A stretch of DNA of 64,000 nucleotides from Microbacterium hominis. Its GTDB lineage: Bacteria; Actinomycetota; Actinomycetes; Actinomycetales; Microbacteriaceae. The stretch is taken from NCBI RefSeq assembly GCF_013282805.1, contig NZ_CP054038.1, positions 1,736,001-1,800,000 on the forward strand, written 5' to 3'. Below the pieces are notes generated by a model. The model was not told the origin of the DNA. It saw nothing but the letters and a program-made list of their open reading frames with translations, and searched no databases. Shown in pieces: positions 16,398 to 26,763 of the stretch (positions are counted from its first letter, which is position 1; every line of letters starts with the position of its first letter). Position numbers and translations under genes: made by a program.

Positions 16398-18608
16398 GTG
16401 GAGTCATGGCCGGGATCGAGCTACCCGCTCGGGGCGACGTTCGACGGGAACGGCACGAACTTCGCGCTGTTCAGCGAGGGAGCCGAGCGCGTGCAGCTGT
16501 GCCTGTTCGGCGACCGGGGCAAGGAGCGGCGCATCGACCTCGTCGAGGTCGACGCGTTCGTGTGGCACGCCTATCTTCCGAACGTGCTGCCGGGGCAGCG
16601 GTACGGCTACCGTGTGCACGGCCCGTACGCTCCGCGTGAGGGCCAGCGGTTCAACCCGAACAAGCTCCTGCTCGACCCGTACGCCAAGGCCGTCGAAGGG
16701 CAGGTCGACTGGGGGCAGTCGGTGTTCGGCTACGACTTCGGCGCACCCGACTCCCGCAACGACCTCGACTCCGCGGCGGCCATGATGAAGGGCGTCGTCA
16801 TCAACCCGTACTTCGACTGGGCAGGCGACCGTCAGCCGAAGACGCCGCTGTCGGAGACGCTCATCTACGAGGCCCACGTGAAGGGGCTGACGGCTCGGCA
16901 TCCCGCCATCCCACCCGAGATCCGAGGCACCTACAGTGCGATCGCCCATCCGGTGGTCATCGAGCACCTGAAGACCCTGGGCGTGACGGCGATCGAGCTC
17001 ATGCCGGTGCACCAGTTCGTGAACGATTCCGTCCTGCAGGACAAGGGTCTGTCCAACTACTGGGGTTACAACACCGTGGCCTTCCTCGCCCCGCAGAACA
17101 CGTACTCCTCGGCGGGCGACCGCGGCCACCAGGTGCAGGAGTTCAAGGGGATGGTGCGCGCACTGCACGCGGCGGGGATCGAGGTGATCCTCGACGTGGT
17201 CTACAACCACACGGCGGAAGGGAACCACCTCGGGCCGATGCTGTCGCTGCGCGGCATCGACAACGCCGCGTACTACCGGCTCGAGGACAAGGACCGGCGG
17301 TACTACACCGACTACACCGGCACCGGGAACAGCCTCAACGTCGGCAATCCCCATGCGCTGCAGCTGATCATGGACTCTCTGAGGTACTGGGTGCTCGAGA
17401 TGCACGTGGACGGGTTCCGGTTCGACCTGGCCGCGGCGCTCGCCCGGGAGTTCTACGACGTCGATCGCCTGGCGGCGTTCTTCGAGCTCGTGCAGCAGGA
17501 CCCCGTGGTCTCGCAGGTCAAGCTCATCGCGGAGCCGTGGGATGTCGGGCCCGGCGGATACCAGGTGGGCAACTTCCCCCCGCAGTGGACCGAGTGGAAC
17601 GGCAAGTACCGCGACACCGTGCGCGATTTCTGGCGTGGCGAGCCGCAGGCGCTCGGCGAGTTCGCCTCCCGCCTCACCGGCTCGGCCGACCTCTACGAGC
17701 ACTCGGGACGGCGGCCCGTGGCATCCATCAACTTCGTCACCGCCCACGACGGGTTCACCCTGCGCGACCTCGTGTCGTACGAACGCAAGCACAACGACGG
17801 CAACGGCGAAGGCGGGCGCGACGGCGCCGACGACAACCGTTCGCGCAACTACGGGGTCGAAGGTCCCACGCGCGACCCGGAGATCCTCACGATCCGCGCG
17901 CGGCAGCAGCGCAACTTCATCGCGACGCTGCTGCTCTCGCAGGGTGTGCCGATGCTCTCGCACGGTGACGAGCTCGGCCGCACCCAGCGCGGGAACAACA
18001 ACGGCTACGCCCAGGACAACGAGATCACCTGGATCGACTGGGAGGCCGCCGACCTGCCGCTGGTCGAGTTCACGGCCGCTCTTGCGCGCCTGCGCCGCGA
18101 TCACCCCACCTTCCGCCGGCGCCGCTTCTTCGACGGGCGGCCCGTCATCGACGACGAAGGGGAGCGGTTCCGCGATATCGCGTGGCTGCGGCCGGACGGA
18201 TCACTCATGCGCCCCGCCGACTGGGACTCCGGCTTCGGACGTGCGATCGGCGTCTTCCTCAACGGCAACGGCATCCGCGAGCGCGACCGACGCGGCGGCG
18301 AGATCGTCGACAAGCACTTCATCATCCTGTTCAACGCGGGGGACGAGGAGGTCGGCTTCCATCTCCCCGACGTGCGGGTGAGCCCCCACTGGGACGTGCT
18401 CGTCGACACCGCCGGGGTGCGGGCCGGGCTCGAGCCCGTCGAGCCGGGGGAGACCGTCGCCCTCGCGGCGAAGGCCGTGATGGTCCTGCGCGAGCACGGC
18501 GAGGATGACGGCGAGGTCGACCACTCGGTCGCGGCGTCGATCGCCGCCCACACGGGGGTCATCGACGAGGTCCCGTCGGCGGCCCCGCACGGCGAGGTTC
18601 GTCGATGA
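16398..18608 (+). CDS. glgX: Glycogen debranching enzyme GlgX/TreX (trehalose operon copy)
   Basis: A 736-residue GH13 debranching enzyme that hydrolyses alpha-1,6 branches of glycogen-type glucan. The start SWPGSSYPLGATFDGNGTNFA is typical. The catalytic regions are DVVYNHTAEGNHLGP, DGFRFDLAAAL (nucleophile Asp), LIAEPWDVGPGGYQVG (acid Glu) and FVTAHDGFT. The GTG at 16398 is chosen because GAGGGGA lies 6-7 nt upstream; GTG codons at 16374 and 16392 are weaker. Its stop overlaps the treY start (ATGA), and treZ follows in the same way, so this copy most likely feeds linear maltodextrins to TreY and TreZ. A second glgX lies at 46825-48909. Confidence 0.95.
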   Translation: MESWPGSSYPLGATFDGNGTNFALFSEGAERVQLCLFGDRGKERRIDLVEVDAFVWHAYLPNVLPGQRYGYRVHGPYAPREGQRFNPNKLLLDPYAKAVEGQVDWGQSVFGYDFGAPDSRNDLDSAAAMMKGVVINPYFDWAGDRQPKTPLSETLIYEAHVKGLTARHPAIPPEIRGTYSAIAHPVVIEHLKTLGVTAIELMPVHQFVNDSVLQDKGLSNYWGYNTVAFLAPQNTYSSAGDRGHQVQEFKGMVRALHAAGIEVILDVVYNHTAEGNHLGPMLSLRGIDNAAYYRLEDKDRRYYTDYTGTGNSLNVGNPHALQLIMDSLRYWVLEMHVDGFRFDLAAALAREFYDVDRLAAFFELVQQDPVVSQVKLIAEPWDVGPGGYQVGNFPPQWTEWNGKYRDTVRDFWRGEPQALGEFASRLTGSADLYEHSGRRPVASINFVTAHDGFTLRDLVSYERKHNDGNGEGGRDGADDNRSRNYGVEGPTRDPEILTIRARQQRNFIATLLLSQGVPMLSHGDELGRTQRGNNNGYAQDNEITWIDWEAADLPLVEFTAALARLRRDHPTFRRRRFFDGRPVIDDEGERFRDIAWLRPDGSLMRPADWDSGFGRAIGVFLNGNGIRERDRRGGEIVDKHFIILFNAGDEEVGFHLPDVRVSPHWDVLVDTAGVRAGLEPVEPGETVALAAKAVMVLREHGEDDGEVDHSVAASIAAHTGVIDEVPSAAPHGEVRR

Positions 18609-20989
18609 GCGGGGCGCGACCGTCGTCGACCTATCGTCTGCAGATCCGTCGCGCTTTCGACCTCGACGACGCCGCGGCGATCACCGGCTACCTGCGCGAC
18701 CTGGGCGTCGGATGGGTGTACCTCTCGCCGCTGCTGCAGGCGACCTCCGGAAGCGACCACGGTTACGACGTGGTCGATCCCACCAGAGTGGATCCCGAAC
18801 GCGGCGGTGCCGACGGCCTCGCGCGGTTCGCCGCGGCGGCGCGGACCGCGGGCCTCGGCATCCTCGTGGACATCGTCCCCAACCACATGGGCGTGTCCGT
18901 GCCGAGGGAGAACGCCTGGTGGTGGGACGTGCTGCGGAAGGGCCGCGCGTCGACCTACGCACCGTTCTTCGACATCGACTGGGATGCCGGGGACGGGCGG
19001 GTCCTGCTGCCGGTGCTGGGCGGAGAGCTCGGCGAGGTCCTCGCCGACGTGCGGGTCGATCCGGCGTCGGCGACCGCGGACGGCGGCGGCGGCGGCGTGG
19101 TGCGCTACTTCGACCACGTCTTCCCCCTGGCCCGCGGCACCGTCCCGGACGGCGCGGATCTCGCCGATCCGGCCACCGTGCGGGCCGTGCTGGAACGCCA
19201 GCATTACGAGCTGGCGTCCTGGAGGCGCGAGTCCGCGGAGCTGAACTATCGCCGGTTCTTCGGCGTCTCCACCCTCGCCGCCGTGCGCGTCGAGCTGCCC
19301 GAGGTCTTCGACGCCACGCACGGAGAGATCGTGCGGTGGATCCGCGAGGGGCTCGCTGACGGCCTGCGCGTGGATCACCCCGACGGGCTGGCCGACCCCA
19401 CGGGCTACCTCGAAAGCCTCGCGGAGGCCACCGACAGCGCCTACGTGCTGGTCGAGAAGATCCTCGAGCACAGCGCGACCGACCACCCCGAGGCGCTCCC
19501 CGCGTGGTGGGAGACGGACGGGACGACCGGCTACGACGCCATGGCCGAGGTGGACCGCGTGCTCGTCGACCCGGCCGGCGAGGCGGCGCTCACCGCGCTG
19601 GATGCCCGGCTGCGCAGCGCGGACGGCTTGCCGCCGGCGTCGTCGTGGCCCGAGCTCATCCACGGCACGAAGCGTCACATCGCCGACACCATCCAGGCGG
19701 CCGAGGTCGCCCGCCTGGTGCGCACGCTCCCGTCGCCGGTGCCGGACGCCGCCGACGCGCTCGCCGAGATCCTCGCCGCCTTCCCGGTCTACCGTTCGTA
19801 CCTCCCGGCCGGGCGCGAGCATCTCGCGCACGCGTGCGCGGTCGCCGCGGCACGCCGCCCCGACCTGGCCGGTGCGATCACCGCGCTGGAGCCGATGCTG
19901 GCCGACCCGCGGAACGAGGTCGCACGCCGGTTCCCGCAGACCACCGGACCGGTGATGGCCAAGGGGGTCGAGGACACCGCGTTCTACCGGTGGTCGACGC
20001 TCGGGACGCTCACCGAGGTCGGCGGCGACCCGTCCGTGTTCGCCCTCGACGTCGACGGCTTCCACCTCGCCCAGCAGCGCCGGCAGGCGGCGTGGCCGGC
20101 CGCGATGACGTCGCGCTCGACGCACGACACCAAGCGGGGCGAGGATGTGCGCGCACGGATCACCGTGCTCGCCGAGATGCCCGATCGCTGGGCGGGGTTC
20201 CTCGACGAGGTGCGCTCGCGGGCCTCCACCGGGCACGGCCCCTTCGACGCCCTTCTGTGGCAGGCGATCATCGGCTCCTGGCCCGCCTCGCGGGAGCGCC
20301 TGCACGCCTACGCCGAGAAGGCGGCGCGCGAGGCGGGCGAGCGCACGACGTGGTGGGACCCGGATGCCGGGTTCGAGACGCGCATGCACGATCTCGTCGA
20401 CGCCGCATTCGACGACGCGGCCCTCGCCGCAGCGGTCGCCGACATCGTGGCGGAGGTCGCACCGCCCGGCTGGTCCAACGGGCTGTCGGCCAAGCTGCTC
20501 CAGCTCGCGGGGCCGGGGATCCCCGACGTCTACCAGGGCTCGGAGCTGTGGGAGACCTCGCTCGTCGACCCGGACAACCGTCGCCCCGTGGATTTCACCG
20601 CGCTCCGGGAGACGCTGACGCGAGTGGATGCCGGCGAACGGCCGTCCATCGATGCCACGGGTGCCGCGAAGCTGCTGGTCGTCGCGCGCACCCTGCGCCT
20701 GCGCCGTCGGCGTCCGGAGCTGTTCACGCGTCACACCCCGATGACGGTGACCGGGGATGCCGCCGGCCACGCCGTCGCCTTCGACCGTGGCGGGGCGCTG
20801 GCGGTCGCCACGCGGCTGCCGGTCGGCCTCGCGCGTCGGGGCGGCTGGGGAGACGCCGAGCTGCTGCGGCATCGGGGCGCGACCGTCGATGCGCTCAGCG
20901 GTCGCCGACACGAAGGGTCGAGACTGCAGCTGGCCGACGTGCTCGCGGAGTATCCGGTCGCGCTGCTGGTCCCCGAGGAGGACGCATGA
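18605..20989 (+). CDS. treY: Malto-oligosyltrehalose synthase TreY
   Basis: TreY turns the reducing end of a maltodextrin into a trehalose unit by an intramolecular alpha-1,4 to alpha-1,1 transfer. The 794-residue protein starts [19 protein letters not shown], followed by [28 protein letters not shown], all typical of TreY. The GH13 nucleophile lies in [14 protein letters not shown] and the acid Glu in [20 protein letters not shown] and [14 protein letters not shown] are family-specific segments. It overlaps glgX and treZ by 4 nt each, an arrangement that suggests strict co-translation of the three trehalose enzymes. Confidence 0.96.
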   Translation: MSGARPSSTYRLQIRRAFDLDDAAAITGYLRDLGVGWVYLSPLLQATSGSDHGYDVVDPTRVDPERGGADGLARFAAAARTAGLGILVDIVPNHMGVSVPRENAWWWDVLRKGRASTYAPFFDIDWDAGDGRVLLPVLGGELGEVLADVRVDPASATADGGGGGVVRYFDHVFPLARGTVPDGADLADPATVRAVLERQHYELASWRRESAELNYRRFFGVSTLAAVRVELPEVFDATHGEIVRWIREGLADGLRVDHPDGLADPTGYLESLAEATDSAYVLVEKILEHSATDHPEALPAWWETDGTTGYDAMAEVDRVLVDPAGEAALTALDARLRSADGLPPASSWPELIHGTKRHIADTIQAAEVARLVRTLPSPVPDAADALAEILAAFPVYRSYLPAGREHLAHACAVAAARRPDLAGAITALEPMLADPRNEVARRFPQTTGPVMAKGVEDTAFYRWSTLGTLTEVGGDPSVFALDVDGFHLAQQRRQAAWPAAMTSRSTHDTKRGEDVRARITVLAEMPDRWAGFLDEVRSRASTGHGPFDALLWQAIIGSWPASRERLHAYAEKAAREAGERTTWWDPDAGFETRMHDLVDAAFDDAALAAAVADIVAEVAPPGWSNGLSAKLLQLAGPGIPDVYQGSELWETSLVDPDNRRPVDFTALRETLTRVDAGERPSIDATGAAKLLVVARTLRLRRRRPELFTRHTPMTVTGDAAGHAVAFDRGGALAVATRLPVGLARRGGWGDAELLRHRGATVDALSGRRHEGSRLQLADVLAEYPVALLVPEEDA

Positions 20990-22728
20990 TCGAGGTGTGG
21001 GCGCCGCGCGCCGAGCGGGTCCGGCTTCATCGACCGGGTCACGCGGAGGTCGATCTGGTTCCGGGCGGCGAGCCGGGATGGTGGGTCGGCGCGGTGTCGC
21101 TCGTCGACGGCGACGAGTACGGATTCCTGCTGGGCGACGCCGCCGCGGCGCCGGAAGAGGTGCGGGCCGACCCGCGCTCGCGGCGCCAGCCCCGCGGGGT
21201 GCACGACCTGTCGGCCTGGTTCGATCCGGACGCGTTCGTGTGGTCGGATGCCGCCTGGACCGGCCGACAGCTCGCCGGCGGCCTCGTCTACGAGCTGCAC
21301 ATCGGCACGTTCACGCCCGAGGGGACCCTCGACGCCGCGATCGGCCGGCTCGATCACCTGGTTCGGCTCGGCGTCACCCATGTCGAGCTGCTCCCGGTGA
21401 ACGCCGTCAACGGCACGTGGAACTGGGGGTACGACGGTGTGCTCTGGTACGCCGTGCACGAGCCCTACGGCGGTCCCCGCGCGTACCAGCGATTCGTGGA
21501 TGCCGCCCACGCGGCCGGCCTGGCGGTCATCCAGGACGTCGTCTACAACCACCTCGGGCCCAGCGGCAACCACCTTCCGGAGTTCGGCCCCTACCTGCGC
21601 GACGCCGAGCGCAACACGTGGGGCGACTCCGTCGACCTCGACCAGTCCGCCGTGCGCGCGTACATCGTCGAGAACGCGCTGATGTGGCTTCGCGACTACC
21701 ACGTGGACGGCCTGCGACTGGACGCGGTGCACGCCCTGAAGGACTCGTCCGCCGTGCACATCCTGCAGGAGCTCGCGATCGCCGCCGACGCGCTCTCGGC
21801 GCACGTCGGCCGCCCGCTCAGCCTCATCGCGGAGTCGGACATGAACGACCCGCGACTCATCCTCCCGCGGGAAGCGGGCGGCTACGGGCTCACCGCGCAG
21901 TGGAGCGACGACTGGCACCACGCCATCCATGTCGCGCTGACCGGCGAGACCGCGGGCTATTACGCGGACTTCGCCGCGGAATCGGCCGTGCCCAAGACCT
22001 GGACGCGGGGATTCTTCCACGACGGCACGCACTCCTCGTTCCGCGGGCGCGACCACGGGCATCCCCTCCCGCCGGAGGTGGCGTCCTGGCGCCTGGTCAC
22101 CTTCGCCCAGGACCACGATCAGATCGGGAACCGCGCGGCCGGGGATCGACTGACGCAGACGCTGTCTCCGGCACGCCTGGCCGTGGCGGCCGTGCTGACC
22201 CTCACCGCGCCCGGCACGCCCATGCTGTTCATGGGTGAGGAGTGGGGGGCGTCGACGCCGTGGCCCTTCTTCACATCGCACCCGGAGGAATGGTTGGGAG
22301 AGGCGGTGCGCCGAGGACGTCGGGAGGAGTTCGCGCGCATGGGCTGGGACGAGTCCGTGGTCCCCGACCCGCAGGACCCCGCGACGTTCGCCGCGGCGAA
22401 GCTCGACTGGGACGAGCTCGCCGAGCCGGCCCACGCCCGGCTCCTCGAGCTGTACCGCGAGCTCATGCGCCTGCGGCGCACGCGGCCCGAGCTGACCGAT
22501 CCCTCCCTGGCCTCGCTATCGGCCGAAGTCGACGGCGACCTCCCCGACCGACGCGCCTTCCGGCTCGGGCGCGGGCCGCTGGACGTGCTGGTGAACCTCG
22601 GATCGGAAGACGCGGAGTTCGGCGACGTCGCCGAAGTGCTGCTGGCGACATCCGACGACGTGCCGGTGCACGCCGGGGCGGTGTCGCTGCCGTCGGATGC
22701 CGCGGCAATCGTGGTCCGCCGCGGCTGA
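20986..22728 (+). CDS. treZ: Malto-oligosyltrehalose trehalohydrolase TreZ
   Basis: TreZ releases trehalose from the malto-oligosyltrehalose made by TreY. The 580-residue protein has an N-terminal carbohydrate-binding beta domain (about 1-90, beginning [15 protein letters not shown]) and a GH13 barrel with [20 protein letters not shown], the nucleophile in [13 protein letters not shown], the acid Glu in [12 protein letters not shown] and [17 protein letters not shown]. The ATG overlaps the treY stop. It ends 10 bp from the convergent map gene, with no terminator hairpin between them. Confidence 0.96.
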   Translation: MIEVWAPRAERVRLHRPGHAEVDLVPGGEPGWWVGAVSLVDGDEYGFLLGDAAAAPEEVRADPRSRRQPRGVHDLSAWFDPDAFVWSDAAWTGRQLAGGLVYELHIGTFTPEGTLDAAIGRLDHLVRLGVTHVELLPVNAVNGTWNWGYDGVLWYAVHEPYGGPRAYQRFVDAAHAAGLAVIQDVVYNHLGPSGNHLPEFGPYLRDAERNTWGDSVDLDQSAVRAYIVENALMWLRDYHVDGLRLDAVHALKDSSAVHILQELAIAADALSAHVGRPLSLIAESDMNDPRLILPREAGGYGLTAQWSDDWHHAIHVALTGETAGYYADFAAESAVPKTWTRGFFHDGTHSSFRGRDHGHPLPPEVASWRLVTFAQDHDQIGNRAAGDRLTQTLSPARLAVAAVLTLTAPGTPMLFMGEEWGASTPWPFFTSHPEEWLGEAVRRGRREEFARMGWDESVVPDPQDPATFAAAKLDWDELAEPAHARLLELYRELMRLRRTRPELTDPSLASLSAEVDGDLPDRRAFRLGRGPLDVLVNLGSEDAEFGDVAEVLLATSDDVPVHAGAVSLPSDAAAIVVRRG

Positions 22729-22738
22729 GGGCGACGGG

Positions 22739-23521
22739 TCAGGCCACCCCGAGGAAGCCGCGATCGGTCAGGACGATCGGGCCGTCCGCGGTGATCGCGA
22801 CGGTGTGCTCCGAGTGCGCGCCGCGGGAGCCGTCTGCGCTGCGCAGCGTCCAGCCGTCGGGGTCGGTGATGAGCTCGTCGGTGGTCTGCAGGAACCAGGG
22901 CTCCAGTGCCACGACCAGGCCCGCCCGCAGTGGATAGCCGCGGCCGGCTTTCCCGTCGTTGGGCACGTGCGGATCACCGTGCATGATGCGTCCCACGCCG
23001 TGGCCGCCGAAGTCGGTGTTGATCTCGTACCCGTCGGCGCGGGCGATCTGCGAGATCGCGTGGGAGATGTCCCCGATGCGGTGGTCCACCGTCGCGGCCG
23101 CGATCGCGGCATCCAGCGCACGCTCCGTGGTGTCGATGAGGGCGAGGTCCTCGTCGCGCGGCGTACCCACGACGAAGGAGACGGCCGAGTCGGCCACCCA
23201 GCCGTCGACCGAGACCGCGAAGTCGAGCGAGACCAGGTCGCCGTCCTTGAGCGTGTAGTCGTGGGGGAGCCCGTGCAGCACGGCGTCGTTGATCGAGGTG
23301 CAGATCACCTTGCCGAACGGACTCGCGCCGAAGGAGGGGTGGTAGTCGATGTAGCAGGACGTCGCCCCCGCCCGCCGGATGAGCTCGTGCGCGCGACGGT
23401 CGATGGTCAGCAGGTTCGTGCCGACCTTGGTCTCCTCCCTCAGGGTCGCGAGCGTCTCGGCGACGAAGCGGCCGGCGGGGCGCATCGCCTCGATCTCGGC
23501 GGGAGTGCGCAGTTCGATCAT
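22739..23521 (-). CDS. map: Type I methionine aminopeptidase
   Basis: Removes the initiator methionine from nascent proteins. The 260-residue protein has the five metal ligands of the pita-bread fold in order: Asp100 (LVSLDFAV), Asp111 (ADSAVSF), His174 (GGHGVGR), Glu207 (ALEPWF) and Glu238 (SEHTVAI). The substrate-binding His is probably in NDAVLHGLP near residue 83. The ATG at 23521 gives the typical MIELRTPAEIEAMRPAG start and is preceded by AAAGGA about 10 nt away. There is no N-terminal zinc-finger extension. It appears monocistronic. Confidence 0.95.
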   Translation of the reverse strand: MIELRTPAEIEAMRPAGRFVAETLATLREETKVGTNLLTIDRRAHELIRRAGATSCYIDYHPSFGASPFGKVICTSINDAVLHGLPHDYTLKDGDLVSLDFAVSVDGWVADSAVSFVVGTPRDEDLALIDTTERALDAAIAAATVDHRIGDISHAISQIARADGYEINTDFGGHGVGRIMHGDPHVPNDGKAGRGYPLRAGLVVALEPWFLQTTDELITDPDGWTLRSADGSRGAHSEHTVAITADGPIVLTDRGFLGVA

Positions 23522-23645
23522 CCGGGGGAGTCCTTTCGTCGTCATCCATTGTGACGGAAGGGACGGCCCGGTCGCCCCCGCGACGCGTCGCTCTGCAGTG
23601 GCTGTGAGCCCGGGAACCGCCGCCCCACGGCGCGCGCGGTCGGCG

Positions 23646-23651
23646 TAGCAT
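23646..23651 (+). promoter_or_regulatory. -10 box of a leaderless promoter
   Basis: TAGCAT ends 7 nt before the ATG at 23659; no Shine-Dalgarno is visible. Confidence 0.45.
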
Positions 23652-23658
23652 CGGTGGC

Positions 23659-24162
23659 ATGTGGCTCCGACGCGCATTCTTCGCCTGGCTCGTTCCCGCG
23701 GCTTTCCTGCTGCCGGTCTGGCTTCTGGTCGGATGGGGCGTGTTCAACGCCGGCGGCTGGGCGTTCCTGTGGGTGCTGTTCCTCGCGATCCCCGGTGTCT
23801 TCATCTGGCAGCTGATCCTCACCTTCCTGGTCCGTGCCCGCGGCACGGTCCGCGCCCACCGTGCCGTGTCGTGGTGGGACATCGCCGGGTTCACCGTCTG
23901 GCATGGCCTGGTCATCGCGCTCGGGTTCTTCAACCCCGAGTGGTGGGCACCCGTGCTGGTGCTCGCCCTCCTCGCGGGCGTGGGCATGCTGTGGCTCGAG
24001 CTGTGGCAGCTGTGGAGCGAGGCGAAGCCGACGCGCACGGTGCTGCGCACAGCCGAGGGCGTCGCCTACATCCCTCCGACGGCGGAGGAAGGGCCGGAGG
24101 CCACCGCCTCTGCGCACGAGGTCTTCGTCGTCACGGAGAAGGAGCGGCGCCCCCGCGCCTGA
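23659..24162 (+). CDS. Small integral membrane protein of unknown function
   Basis: A 167-residue protein with about four hydrophobic segments in the first 120 residues ([58 protein letters not shown] and [19 protein letters not shown]) and a charged cytosolic tail from about 125 containing [13 protein letters not shown] and KERRPRA. Trp is unusually frequent. I do not recognise a functional family. It is probably leaderless, from TAGCAT. It lies between map and rplS on the plus strand, and its stop is next to the rplS promoter, so it may be transcribed separately. Confidence 0.75.
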   Translation: MWLRRAFFAWLVPAAFLLPVWLLVGWGVFNAGGWAFLWVLFLAIPGVFIWQLILTFLVRARGTVRAHRAVSWWDIAGFTVWHGLVIALGFFNPEWWAPVLVLALLAGVGMLWLELWQLWSEAKPTRTVLRTAEGVAYIPPTAEEGPEATASAHEVFVVTEKERRPRA

Positions 24163-24165
24163 CGG

Positions 24166-24273
24166 TTTGGCCGGGCACGGCATCCATGGCAGAATGGTTG
24201 TTTGTGCCCTGAAGGACTCTGCCTCAGGGGAGCAGTCGTGCGGCCACGCGCCGGCGACGTCGGGCACACGACT
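24166..24273 (+). promoter_or_regulatory. rplS promoter and structured leader
   Basis: TTTGGC at 24166-24171 and CAGAAT at 24190-24195 are spaced 18 bp and form a plausible promoter; TGGCAGAAT is shared with the rpsP upstream region. In the leader, CCCTGA (24207-24212) pairs with TCAGGG (24224-24229), and AGTCGTG (24234-24240) pairs with CACGACT (24267-24273). The leader to the ATG is about 125 nt, long for a ribosomal gene without control. Confidence 0.4.
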
Positions 24274-24328
24274 TCCTTTCCGAATTCTTCCCGCGGTCGA
24301 CCTGTGGCGGCCGCAGAGAGAGACGATC

Positions 24329-24676
24329 ATGCAGATCCTCGACGCCGTCGACGCGGCTTCGCTCCGCTCCGACATCCCCGCATTCAACGCCGGCGACACC
24401 GTCAAGGTGCACGTCAACATCACCGAGGGCAACCGCTCGCGTATCCAGGTCTTCCAGGGCGTCGTCATCGGCCGCTCGGGCGACGGTGTGCGCGAGACGT
24501 TCACGGTTCGCAAGATCAGCTTCCAGGTGGGCGTCGAGCGCACCTTCCCGGTGCACTCCCCGGTGATCGACCACATCGAGGTCGTCACCCGCGGTGACGT
24601 GCGTCGCGCGAAGCTGTACTACCTGCGCAACCTCCGCGGCAAGAAGGCCAAGATCAAGGAGAAGCGCGAGAACTGA
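24329..24676 (+). CDS. rplS: 50S ribosomal protein L19
   Basis: L19 lies at the subunit interface of the 50S particle. The 115-residue protein has the whole L19 fold: [42 protein letters not shown], and [21 protein letters not shown] at the C-terminus. The ATG at 24329 is preferred because longer in-frame versions would run through the upstream gene in the wrong frame. In many bacteria this gene closes the rpsP-rimM-trmD-rplS operon; here it stands alone, with its own leader and a strong terminator. Confidence 0.97.
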   Translation: MQILDAVDAASLRSDIPAFNAGDTVKVHVNITEGNRSRIQVFQGVVIGRSGDGVRETFTVRKISFQVGVERTFPVHSPVIDHIEVVTRGDVRRAKLYYLRNLRGKKAKIKEKREN

Positions 24677-24690
24677 CGCGCCTCATCCTC

Positions 24691-24725
24691 GACGCAGCCC
24701 CGGACCGATGGTCCGGGGCTGCGTC
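24691..24725 (+). terminator. rplS terminator
   Basis: A perfect 16-bp inverted repeat (GACGCAGCCCCGGACC, loop GAT, complementary arm) beginning 15 bp after the rplS stop. It lacks a T tract. Confidence 0.85.
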
Positions 24726-24839
24726 GCGTGCGGGGCGCGACCGGGCGCGGGCATCCGCCCGGCGCGGATCCGTCCGCGGATGTGGGAACCTTGATGGGCA
24801 GGCGGTCCGATTCCCGGCTCGCCTCGGTGAAGGACTCTG

Positions 24840-25616
24840 ATGACGACCGAGAAGGCTTCCCCGGCGGCCCCCGCCCCCTCGGCGGCGGATTCCGCGGGCA
24901 CCGCGGGACGGCGTCGACGCGGGGCGCTGACGTTCCTGCGCGACGTGCTGGTGATCGTGCTCATCGCGGTGCTGGTGTCGTTCCTGGTCAAGACGTTCCT
25001 CGTACGGTCGTTCTACATCCCCTCCGGATCGATGAAGGACACCCTGCAGATCGACGATCGGATCCTGGTCGATGAGATCACGCCGGTCTTCAGCGAATAC
25101 TCCCGCGGCGACGTCGTCGTCTTCCGTGACCCGGGCGGGTGGCTGCCCGTCTCGATCGCGCCCGCGCGCCCCGGCATCGTGGAGGCGGTGGACTGGGCGC
25201 TCGCCCTCGTGGGGCTGTCAGCGCCCGATTCCGACGACCATCTCGTCAAGCGCGTCATCGGGCTGCCCGGCGATCACGTCGTGTGCTGCAACACGCTCGG
25301 ACAGATCACCGTGAACGGGGCGGCGATCGACGAGTCGGAATATGTGCGCCTGCCCACACCCGATGCCGACGCCTCGGGTGACCCGTTCGATGTCGTGGTG
25401 CCGGCCGACAGCCTCTGGGTCCTGGGGGACAACCGCTATCAGTCGAAGGACTCGCGGTACAACACCGATCAGCCCGGCCGGGGCTTCGTCCCGGTGGAGA
25501 ACGTCGTCGGGCGCGCGTTCCTCATCACGTGGCCGTTCGATCGGTTCGGTCTGCTCGCCGACCAGGGCGACGAGTTCGCCGCTGTGCCGGATGCGGAGGA
25601 GGCCCCCGCGCCGTGA
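24840..25616 (+). CDS. lepB: Signal peptidase I
   Basis: A 258-residue membrane-bound peptidase that cleaves signal peptides of secreted proteins on the outer face of the cytoplasmic membrane. After a cytosolic Ala/Pro lead (1-28) comes one membrane segment (about 34-52), then the catalytic Ser64 in YIPSGSMKDTL and Lys137 in DHLVKRVIGLPGDHV. The family box LGDNRYQSKDSR lies near 196. CCN after the VIGLPGD box is common in Actinobacteria. AAGGA lies about 6 nt before the ATG. The stop overlaps the rnhB start, so the two are cotranslated, as in many Actinobacteria. Confidence 0.96.
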   Translation: MTTEKASPAAPAPSAADSAGTAGRRRRGALTFLRDVLVIVLIAVLVSFLVKTFLVRSFYIPSGSMKDTLQIDDRILVDEITPVFSEYSRGDVVVFRDPGGWLPVSIAPARPGIVEAVDWALALVGLSAPDSDDHLVKRVIGLPGDHVVCCNTLGQITVNGAAIDESEYVRLPTPDADASGDPFDVVVPADSLWVLGDNRYQSKDSRYNTDQPGRGFVPVENVVGRAFLITWPFDRFGLLADQGDEFAAVPDAEEAPAP

Positions 25617-26272
25617 CGGTCGTCGAGCCTCGTCTGACCCTGGAGCGCCGGCTGCTCAAGGAGCACGCTCTCGTGATCGCGTGCGACGAGGTGGGGCGCG
25701 GTGCGCTTGCCGGGCCCGTCGCCGTCGGCGCCGCCGTCATCGATGCGCCGCGATCGCGCAAGCGCGTCCCGCTCGGGCTGCGCGATTCCAAACTCGTGCC
25801 CGAAGCCCGCCGGCCCGACGTCGCCGGACGTGCCTCGGCATGGGCGGCTGCCAGCGCCGTCGGCTGGGCGAGCGCGACGGAGATCGATGAAGTCGGCATC
25901 ATGCGGGCGCTCGGCCTCGCGGCGCTTCGGGCGATCGGCGACCTTCGCGCACACGGGGTGATCGCCGAGGAGGCCGTCGTCATCCTCGACGGCAACTACG
26001 ACTACATCACCCCCGCCGGAGGCGGCGGGCTGACGGTGCGCCCCGTGATCAAGGCGGATCGGGACTGCGCGAGCGTGGCGGCGGCCTCCGTCATCGCCAA
26101 GGTGGCCCGCGACACGCTCATGACACAGCTGCACGAAGACCTGCCCGCGTACCGCTGGGCGCGCAACAAGGGGTACGCGAGTCCCGACCATCGTGCCGCG
26201 ATCAGCGAGCACGGGCTCAGCGCCCATCATCGGGCGTCGTGGGCGATCGCCGACGCGCCGACGCTCTTCTAG
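25613..26272 (+). CDS. rnhB: Ribonuclease HII
   Basis: RNase HII cuts the RNA strand of RNA-DNA hybrids and starts removal of single ribonucleotides from DNA. The 219-residue protein has the metal-binding acids Asp25 and Glu26 in CDEVGRGALAGPV, Asp126 in VVILDGNYDY and Asp151 in KADRDCASVAAASVIAKV. The GTG at 25613 overlaps the lepB stop by 4 nt and is used instead of a longer frame inside lepB. The family's GYASPDH segment is near the C-terminus. Confidence 0.95.
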   Translation: MTVVEPRLTLERRLLKEHALVIACDEVGRGALAGPVAVGAAVIDAPRSRKRVPLGLRDSKLVPEARRPDVAGRASAWAAASAVGWASATEIDEVGIMRALGLAALRAIGDLRAHGVIAEEAVVILDGNYDYITPAGGGGLTVRPVIKADRDCASVAAASVIAKVARDTLMTQLHEDLPAYRWARNKGYASPDHRAAISEHGLSAHHRASWAIADAPTLF

Positions 26273-26294
26273 AGCGTTCGCGTCCTCGTTCGAT

Positions 26295-26618
26295 TCAGCT
26301 GTCGAGCGAGAGCTCCTCGGGCAGCTGGAAGTCACGGCGCGTGAGCTCCTCGACGTTGACGTCCTTGAAGGTCAGCACGCGGACCGCCTTGACGAAGCGG
26401 TCGGCCCGGTAGATGTCCCACACCCACACGTCGGTCATCGAGATCTCGAAGTAGAAGTCGTGCTCCGTGTCGCGGCGGACGACGTTCACCTCGTTCGCGA
26501 GGTAGAAGCGCCGCTCCGTCTCGATGACGTACTGGAACTGTCCCACCACGTCTCGATACTCGCGGTACAGCGCGAGCTCGAGCTCGCGGTCGTAGTCTTC
26601 GAACACCTCGTCGTCCAT
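26295..26618 (-). CDS. DUF2469 family protein
   Basis: A 107-residue acidic protein (MDDEVFEDYDRELELALYRE at the start). It is highly conserved in Actinobacteria next to rnhB and yraN (Rv2901c position in M. tuberculosis, from memory), with no known function. The sequence is rich in aromatic residues (VVGQFQYVIETERRFYLANEV, DFYFEISMTDVWVWDIYRADRF). TAGAGT on the minus strand ends 9 nt before the ATG, so the leader would be very short. It is convergent with rnhB and divergent from yraN. Confidence 0.9.
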   Translation of the reverse strand: MDDEVFEDYDRELELALYREYRDVVGQFQYVIETERRFYLANEVNVVRRDTEHDFYFEISMTDVWVWDIYRADRFVKAVRVLTFKDVNVEELTRRDFQLPEELSLDS

Positions 26619-26763
26619 GGTGGTTCCACTCTAGATCGCCCGGAGCCGCGCCGACGACGCCAGGCGTCACATCCTTGCCTCCCCAGACCGGGGTGAGGGG
26701 AGTTCTGTCCTCAGCGTCCCGGTTTCGGCACGGGCCGCATCCCCGCGCGGCCAGCATGGCGGG

